From the NCBI RefSeq assembly GCF_004786035.1, contig NZ_CP035088.1:5468001-5532000 (forward strand): DNA of 64,000 nucleotides, written 5' to 3'. The position numbers were made by a program, and so were the translations under genes. The first letter of the stretch is position 1. Every line of letters starts with the position of its first letter. The DNA comes from Pseudomonas viciae. GTDB taxonomy: Bacteria; Pseudomonadota; Gammaproteobacteria; Pseudomonadales; Pseudomonadaceae. Positions 58,157 through 64,000 of the stretch are shown piece by piece. Below the pieces are notes generated by a model. The model was not told the DNA's origin and did not search any database. It was given only the letters and a program-made list of their open reading frames with translations.

Positions 58157-58361
58157 CGCTCCCCGATGCTTAACGCCAGGCGATTGAATGCTGGGCGAAA
58201 GCCAAATGAAGCAAAATAAAAAGATCGCCGCCCTCAACAGCTCATACGCGTTATTGCGCGAACACTGATTGCCCGCTCTCACCGATCCAAGCACAATCAG
58301 CAAAAGGCCAGCATCTGGTGCATTGCCGGTTATGCAACCCTTTGGGACGGATCCCCGCCAC

Positions 58362-59882
58362 ATGACAAATGCAGAAATCGGAACCATGAGCGCGAGCAGT
58401 GCGACCCCCGGCAACACCCCATTTTCGATACGTTCGGAACGGGTACTCGTACTGGCCAGTTCGTTGGTGGTCATTGCCATCCTGAGCATCGTGACCTTTC
58501 TGCTGATCCGCGAACACGCCGCCGCCCAACAGGCCGCGACACGCGCAGCGACCAATATCGTGCAACTGATTGATGCCGACGTGCTGCGCAACGTGGAGCT
58601 CTACGATCTGTCGCTACAAGGCCTGGTCGCCGCCGCCCAACGCGACGACCTGAAGGACGTTTCGCCGACAATTCGCCACCTCGCCCTCTTCGACCGCGCC
58701 ACCGCCGCCCCCTATAAAGGCGACATCCTGCTGCTCGACAAGCACGGTGATGTGGTCGCCGATTCCGCCTCGATTGAGCCTCGAAAGGGTAACTACGCCG
58801 ACCGGGAGTATTTCAAGTCCCATGTCCAGGACCCGAGCCCGGGCATGATGATCAGCCGCCCGTTTCGGTCAAGGAGTCACGCGCAGGACTGGCGCATCAG
58901 TTTCAGCTATCGCTTGAGCGATGAACGGGGTGAGTTCATGGGTGTGGCCGAGGCGGCGATGCGTCTGAACTACTTCAATCAGTTGTTCAAGAGTCTGAAC
59001 ATCGGTCATGGCGGTACAGTCAATCTGGTCAGCCGAGACGGTATTCTATTGGCGCAAGAACCGCCCTTGGCCGAAGACCTGACAGGCAAGGATTTCAGTA
59101 ACCGGCCGAATTTCGTGCGCATCCTGCGCGAAGGCAACGGTAGCTTCACCAGCGTGTCCGGTCAGGACCAGAAGCCGCGCCTGTACACCTTTTCCCAGGT
59201 GGGCGACTTGCCGTTGATTGTCGTGGTCGCGCTCTCGGCCCAGGACGTTTTTGCTTCATGGCAACGTACGGCGCTACTGGTCAGCGGCGCTACCGGCGCG
59301 CTGTGCATCGGCTTGCTCTGGCTCACTTGGCTGCTGCGCCGCGAACTGAGGCGCCGCCACGCCGCTGAGCGGGAACTGGCCCAAAGGGCGGCCGTCGACT
59401 CGTTGACAGGCCTGGCCAACCGCCGGACTTTGGACGAAAAGCTGCAACAGGAATGGCTACGGGCCCAGCGCTCAGGCCAGCCGCTGTCGGTCATGATGAT
59501 TGATGCCGACCACTTCAAGGCGTTCAACGATCGTCATGGCCACCAAGGCGGTGACGAGGCCTTGCGAACCCTGGCGCAGTTGATCAGCAGGCACGTTCGC
59601 CGACCAGCCGACCTGGCAGCGCGCTACGGCGGTGAGGAGTTCTCGGTGGTACTGCCGGAAACCACCACCGCCGGAGCCTTTACCATGGCCCAGAACATTC
59701 GCGAAGCAGTGGAGCAATTGCCACCCGCTCTCGACGGTGATGATCCCATGACGGTCAGCATCGGCATCGCCACTTGGGCCCAAGGGCCGTATGGCGAACT
59801 CGAACAACTCATGTTTGCCGCTGACAAGGCGCTGTACCAGGCTAAGGCCAGTGGGCGTAATCGCGTGGTTTGTGCGATGTAA
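58362..59882 (+). CDS. Membrane diguanylate cyclase with PDC-like periplasmic sensor
   Basis: A protein of about 506 residues. One membrane segment (LVLASSLVVIAILSIVTFLL) is followed by a double-Cache/PDC-type sensor (DRATAAPYKGDILLLDKHGD ... GNYADREYFKSHVQ ... ISRPFRSRSHAQDWRISFSY). A second membrane segment lies near 330-350, and a GGDEF domain ends the protein. The active site reads GGEEF, and the I-site RPAD is five residues before it, so product inhibition is expected. It makes c-di-GMP, the ligand of Alg44 encoded in the window. The start is uncertain: in-frame ATGs are at 58269, 58332, 58362 and 58386. Confidence 0.88.
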   Translation: MTNAEIGTMSASSATPGNTPFSIRSERVLVLASSLVVIAILSIVTFLLIREHAAAQQAATRAATNIVQLIDADVLRNVELYDLSLQGLVAAAQRDDLKDVSPTIRHLALFDRATAAPYKGDILLLDKHGDVVADSASIEPRKGNYADREYFKSHVQDPSPGMMISRPFRSRSHAQDWRISFSYRLSDERGEFMGVAEAAMRLNYFNQLFKSLNIGHGGTVNLVSRDGILLAQEPPLAEDLTGKDFSNRPNFVRILREGNGSFTSVSGQDQKPRLYTFSQVGDLPLIVVVALSAQDVFASWQRTALLVSGATGALCIGLLWLTWLLRRELRRRHAAERELAQRAAVDSLTGLANRRTLDEKLQQEWLRAQRSGQPLSVMMIDADHFKAFNDRHGHQGGDEALRTLAQLISRHVRRPADLAARYGGEEFSVVLPETTTAGAFTMAQNIREAVEQLPPALDGDDPMTVSIGIATWAQGPYGELEQLMFAADKALYQAKASGRNRVVCAM

Positions 59883-59983
59883 TGCCCCCTCCCTGTGGCT
59901 ATTCGACCGATTTGGGTAGGTGTGTACACCCATTGCTGCAGTAACGGCCACTGGCGGTCCAACATCACCGCAAACTGACCCGC

Positions 59984-60011
59984 CGCTTTCGCAAGCAAGC
60001 CCGCTCCCACA
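59984..60011. repeat. Single REP unit
   Basis: CGCTTTCGCAAGCAAGCCCGCTCCCACA, slightly diverged (GCAAG for GCGAG), between the diguanylate cyclase gene and the repeat region that follows. Confidence 0.75.
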
Positions 60012-60049
60012 GGTCCTGCTCAAACAGCTCTGATTGGTGTACACCGCCC

Positions 60050-60360
60050 GCAAGAGCCAGGCCGGCTGTCAGGCCGCCTCGCGGCGGACGTTGATCTCGG
60101 CGCCCCGTTAACCACGATGGCCGAACGCAGGTATTGCGCAGTGGGCATCCCGGCATGGATGCCGGGATAGCCGCGCTGGGCCATGGATGGCCCTTCGCGG
60201 CGGGCCCACGGAGCAATGCCTGCGTTCGGGCATGCCGAGCCTAGGCGAGGCACCGAGTGGTGGGGCATAAAGCGTTTTGCTTACTTTTGCGCTTCTCAAA
60301 AGTGAGCCGCCGTAAGGGCGGAACCATAAGCAGCCGTTACCGCAGCAACGGATATGTACC
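60050..60360. repeat. Long repeat-like intergenic block with nested palindromes
   Basis: Within it are ATCCCGGCATGGATGCCGGGAT (60148-60169), GGGCCATGGATGGCCC (about 60177-60192), and the string GTTTTGCTTACTTTTGCG (from about 60273), followed by TCAAAAGTGAGCCGCCGTAAGGGCGG. This type of string recurs between genes in fluorescent pseudomonads. Several short frames cross it on the minus strand but have no protein-like composition. Its function is unknown. No copy was recognised elsewhere in this window. Confidence 0.5.
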
Positions 60361-60420
60361 CCAACCAACCCAAAAAACAGCATTACCCCTATCGCCACAG
60401 ACGCCCCAGAAAACAGCCAT

Positions 60421-60450
60421 AAAAAAAGGCCACCCAAAGGCAGCCTTTAA
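60421..60450 (-). terminator. Terminator of lpxC
   Basis: On the minus strand AAAGGCTGCC-TTTG-GGTGGCCTTT (with G-U pairs) is followed by a run of T residues, 21 bases after the lpxC stop. Confidence 0.75.
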
Positions 60451-60470
60451 AAACTAGAGAGGTTTTTTGC

Positions 60471-61418
<948 letters not shown>

Positions 61419-61494
61419 TCAACAAAGGCTGGCGATGATAGCAGACCAGACCTTTGCTGAACACCAATCACCCGTATCCCCCTGATACATTTCA

Positions 61495-62688
61495 TCAATC
61501 GGCCTGACGACGCAGGAATGCCGGGATGTCCAGGTAATCCAGATCGTCTTGCGGATTCATCTTCGCGGCAGTCGCAGTACCGGCCTGGGCCTGGTTGCGC
61601 ATGACGGTCGGACGGTCCAGATCACGGTAGTTCACCGCAGGCGCTTCCTGACGGGAGGACACTTGTTGTTGCGGTTGCGAAGCCATGGAGGTGTGAACGG
61701 TATTGTCGATGACCTTCACAGGCTTCTCGATTTTCGCGCCCAGACCGGTGGCAACCACGGTGACGTGCAACTCGTCGCGCATGTCCGGATCGATAACGGT
61801 ACCGACCTTGACCATCGCGTGCTCGGAAGCGAAGGCTTCGATGATGCTACCCACGTCGGAGTACTCACCCAGGGACAGGTCAGGACCGGCGGTGATGTTC
61901 ACCAGGATGCCGCGTGCACCTTGCAGGTTCACGTCTTCGAGCAACGGGTTGCGAATGGCCGCTTCGGTGGCCTCGCGTGCACGGTTCGGACCGCTGGCGC
62001 AGCCAGTGCCCATCATCGCCATGCCCATTTCGCTCATGACAGTCCGTACGTCGGCAAAGTCGACGTTGATCATGCCCGGACGCTTGATGATGTCGGAGAT
62101 ACCGCGAACGGCACCGGCCAGTACGTCATCGGCCTTGGCGAAAGCCGACAAGAGGCTTGCGTCTTTACCGAGGATAGTCAGCAGCTTCTCGTTAGGAATG
62201 GTGATCAACGAGTCGACGCTTTCAGACAGCAGACGGATACCTTCGTCGGCGATCTGCATACGCTTGCGGCCTTCGAAAGGGAACGGACGAGTCACCACCG
62301 CAACGGTGAGGATCCCCATTTCCTTGGCCACTTCGGCAATGATTGGCGCCGCACCGGTACCGGTACCGCCGCCCATGCCCGTGGTGATGAACACCATGTT
62401 GGTGCCTTGCAGGACTTCAGCAATGCGCTCACGGTCTTCGAGAGCGGCCTGACGACCGACTTCAGGGTTGGCGCCGGCGCCCAGGCCTTTGGTTACGCCA
62501 GTGCCCAATTGCAGGATGGTCCGCGCGCCGATGGATTTCAGCGCCTGGGCATCAGTGTTGGCGCAGATGAATTCAACGCCTTCAATGTTGCTCTTGACCA
62601 TGTGGTTGACAGCGTTGCCGCCGCCACCGCCGACACCGATTACTTTAATAACCGGGCTAGCGGGGATGTTGTCTACGAGTTCGAACAT
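61495..62688 (-). CDS. ftsZ: Cell division GTPase FtsZ
   Basis: A 397-residue tubulin-like GTPase that polymerises into the Z-ring. It has the N-terminal GVGGGGGNAVNHM, the tubulin signature GGGTGTGAAPIIAE at about 107-120, and the synergy loop with NVDFADVRTVMSE. A variable Gln/Ala-rich linker follows, ending in the conserved C-terminal peptide DDLDYLDIPAFLRRQAD that binds FtsA and ZipA. It lies 97 bases downstream of ftsA; that gap contains a hairpin. GAGAGGG precedes the ATG. Confidence 0.97.
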   Translation of the reverse strand: MFELVDNIPASPVIKVIGVGGGGGNAVNHMVKSNIEGVEFICANTDAQALKSIGARTILQLGTGVTKGLGAGANPEVGRQAALEDRERIAEVLQGTNMVFITTGMGGGTGTGAAPIIAEVAKEMGILTVAVVTRPFPFEGRKRMQIADEGIRLLSESVDSLITIPNEKLLTILGKDASLLSAFAKADDVLAGAVRGISDIIKRPGMINVDFADVRTVMSEMGMAMMGTGCASGPNRAREATEAAIRNPLLEDVNLQGARGILVNITAGPDLSLGEYSDVGSIIEAFASEHAMVKVGTVIDPDMRDELHVTVVATGLGAKIEKPVKVIDNTVHTSMASQPQQQVSSRQEAPAVNYRDLDRPTVMRNQAQAGTATAAKMNPQDDLDYLDIPAFLRRQAD

Positions 62689-62745
62689 TTTCCCTCTCCT
62701 TTCATTCTCTAGTTTTTTCGCCTACTGCGTTTGTTGCGTCTTCCG

Positions 62746-62766
62746 GCGCCAAGCTGGGCTTGGCGC
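62746..62766 (-). promoter_or_regulatory. Hairpin between ftsA and ftsZ
   Basis: Nine-base perfect arms GCGCCAAGC / GCTTGGCGC with a TGG loop, about 20 bases after the ftsA stop (minus strand). There is no T tract; it could partly separate ftsA and ftsZ messages. Confidence 0.6.
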
Positions 62767-62785
62767 TTGAAGCTTTAAACCGGTG

Positions 62786-64000
62786 TTAGAAGTTGCCTTT
62801 GACCCAGGCCTGGAGCCGCTCGAACAGCGGAGCCTTCGGCTCGTCGCTGCTGTAGCTGTCGCGGCTGCCTATCCCTGAGAACGAAATTCCGTCGGACTGC
62901 TTCTGCAGGCCGTACATCAACAGGCCCACGCCGGTGGAATAAATCGGGTTGCGGACCACGTCATCCAGGCCCTTGACGCCATGGGGCACGCCCAGGCGTA
63001 CCGGCATGTGGAAAATCTCTTCGGCCAGTTCCACCGCACCTTCCATCTTCGACGTACCGCCGGTCAGCACGATGCCGGCCGGGATCAGGTCTTCGTAGCC
63101 GCTGCGGCGCAGTTCGGCCTGGATCAGCGTGAACAGCTCGTCGTAACGCGGCTCGACCACTTCGGCCAGGGCCTGGCGGGACAGCTCGCGCGGTGGACGG
63201 TCGCCAACGCTTGGCACCTTGATGGTTTCACCGGCACCGGCCAGTTTCGCCAGGGCGCAGGCGTAGCGGATCTTGATTTCCTCGGCGTACTGGGTCGGCG
63301 TGCGCAGGGCCATGGCGATGTCGTTGGTCACCTGGTCACCGGCAATCGGGATCACCGCCGTATGACGAATGGCGCCCTCGGTGAAGATCGCGATGTCGGT
63401 GGTACCGCCGCCGATGTCCACCAGGCACACGCCCAGCTCCTTCTCGTCGTCGGTCAGCACCGAGTAGGCCGAGGCCAGTTGCTCGAGGATGATGTCGTCG
63501 ATTTCCAGGCCGCAGCGGCGCACGCATTTCTCGATGTTCTGCGCGGCATTCACTGCACAGGTGACCACGTGGACCTTGGCTTCCAGGCGGACGCCGGACA
63601 TGCCCAGGGGTTCACGCACGCCTTCCTGGTTATCGATCACATAATCCTGCGGCAGGGTGTGCAGCACCCGCTGGTCGGCCGGGATCGCCACGGCCTGGGC
63701 CGCGTCGAGTACGCGCTCGAGGTCGGCGGAGCTGACTTCGCGATCACGGATCGCCACGATGCCGTGGGAGTTCAGGCTGCGGATGTGATTGCCCGCCACG
63801 CCAACGAACGCCGAGTGGATCCGGCAACCGGCCATCAGCTGCGCCTCTTCGATGGCGCGCTGGATCGATTGCACGGTGGACTCGATGTTCACCACCACGC
63901 CTTTTTTCAAGCCACGGGACGGATGAGTACCGATCCCGACGATGACCAGCGTGCCGTCGTCCGCGACCTCGCCTACCAGCGCTACCACCTTGGAAGTGCC
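62786..64000 (-). CDS. ftsA: Cell division protein FtsA (N-terminus outside the window)
   Basis: An actin-like ATPase that anchors FtsZ to the membrane. The window holds 404 residues; about 14-16 N-terminal residues are cut off at base 64000. Visible motifs are GTSKVVALVGEV (phosphate 1 region), VCLVDIGGGTTDIAIF (phosphate 2), VLTGGTSKMEGAVEL (adenosine region), and the C-terminal amphipathic membrane helix PLFERLQAWVKGNF. The 1C domain contains LPQDYVIDNQEGVREPLGMSG. It is followed by ftsZ on the same strand. Confidence 0.95.
   Translation of the reverse strand, partial: GTSKVVALVGEVADDGTLVIVGIGTHPSRGLKKGVVVNIESTVQSIQRAIEEAQLMAGCRIHSAFVGVAGNHIRSLNSHGIVAIRDREVSSADLERVLDAAQAVAIPADQRVLHTLPQDYVIDNQEGVREPLGMSGVRLEAKVHVVTCAVNAAQNIEKCVRRCGLEIDDIILEQLASAYSVLTDDEKELGVCLVDIGGGTTDIAIFTEGAIRHTAVIPIAGDQVTNDIAMALRTPTQYAEEIKIRYACALAKLAGAGETIKVPSVGDRPPRELSRQALAEVVEPRYDELFTLIQAELRRSGYEDLIPAGIVLTGGTSKMEGAVELAEEIFHMPVRLGVPHGVKGLDDVVRNPIYSTGVGLLMYGLQKQSDGISFSGIGSRDSYSSDEPKAPLFERLQAWVKGNF

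Noticed and set aside
60020..60437. Several minus-strand frames in the repeat block before lpxC
   Set aside because: They cross palindromic repeat DNA, overlap each other, and have no conserved features.

Overview
The window is chromosomal DNA of a Pseudomonas of the fluorescens group. The support is a complete alginate operon in the order algD-8-44-K-E-G-X-L-I-J-F-A, the valS/rlmF/HU/NdpA neighbourhood, the rhlB-dauB-dauA-dauR block, lpxC-ftsZ-ftsA, high GC codon usage, and more than a dozen REP-type palindromes with the core GTGGGAGCGGGCTTGC. No rRNA, tRNA, CRISPR array, insertion sequence or prophage was recognised.

Layout. 1-4.2 kb: 3' end of valS, rlmF, a minus-strand HU gene (hupN), yejK/ndpA and a glutaredoxin-like gene. 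4.2-4.9 kb: a small AT-rich islet with a broken copy of part of ndpA, a 14-bp perfect inverted repeat and a 96-residue Ig-like orphan. 4.9-8.9 kb (minus): glutathione transferase family, GIY-YIG nuclease, NTF2-like protein, and a GntR/FadR regulator with a CynX-type transporter. 9.0-9.8 kb: an MqsR/MqsA toxin-antitoxin pair behind a perfect 23-nt palindrome. 9.9-14.0 kb (minus): the general amino-acid ABC transporter aapJQMP. 14.5-20.7 kb: an esterase, rhlB, the D-arginine genes dauBAR and a facing basic-amino-acid binding protein that shares an operator-like site with dauB. 20.9-25.2 kb (minus): moaC-moaD-moaE, a PhoH-family ATPase, and a polysaccharide-deacetylase-like protein with a degenerate metal site; then yaaA (+).

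26.3-43.8 kb is the alginate operon with an 811-bp AT-rich upstream region. GDP-mannuronate is made by AlgA and AlgD, polymerised by Alg8 with the c-di-GMP receptor Alg44, acetylated by AlgI/J/F/X, epimerised by AlgG, trimmed by AlgL and exported through AlgK/AlgE. Three REP doublets (REPINs) lie in this operon, and one of them sits inside the algK reading frame, where it rewrites the region before the lipoprotein signal. A strong terminator closes the operon after algA.

43.9-64 kb: a small membrane protein and a short-chain dehydrogenase; a minus-strand AaeXAB-like efflux operon with its own outer-membrane factor and a divergent LysR regulator; an RND pump (adaptor plus transporter) joined to an OmpR-type regulator and heavy-metal-type histidine kinase; a membrane-bound diguanylate cyclase; a repeat-rich intergenic region; and the end of the division cluster, lpxC, ftsZ and the 5'-truncated ftsA (minus).

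Most genes belong to well-known families. The points most worth a second look are the REPIN inside algK, the algD upstream region with its TGGCA/TGCCA elements, the islet at 4.2-4.9 kb, the shared dauB/binding-protein operator, and the degenerate deacetylase.
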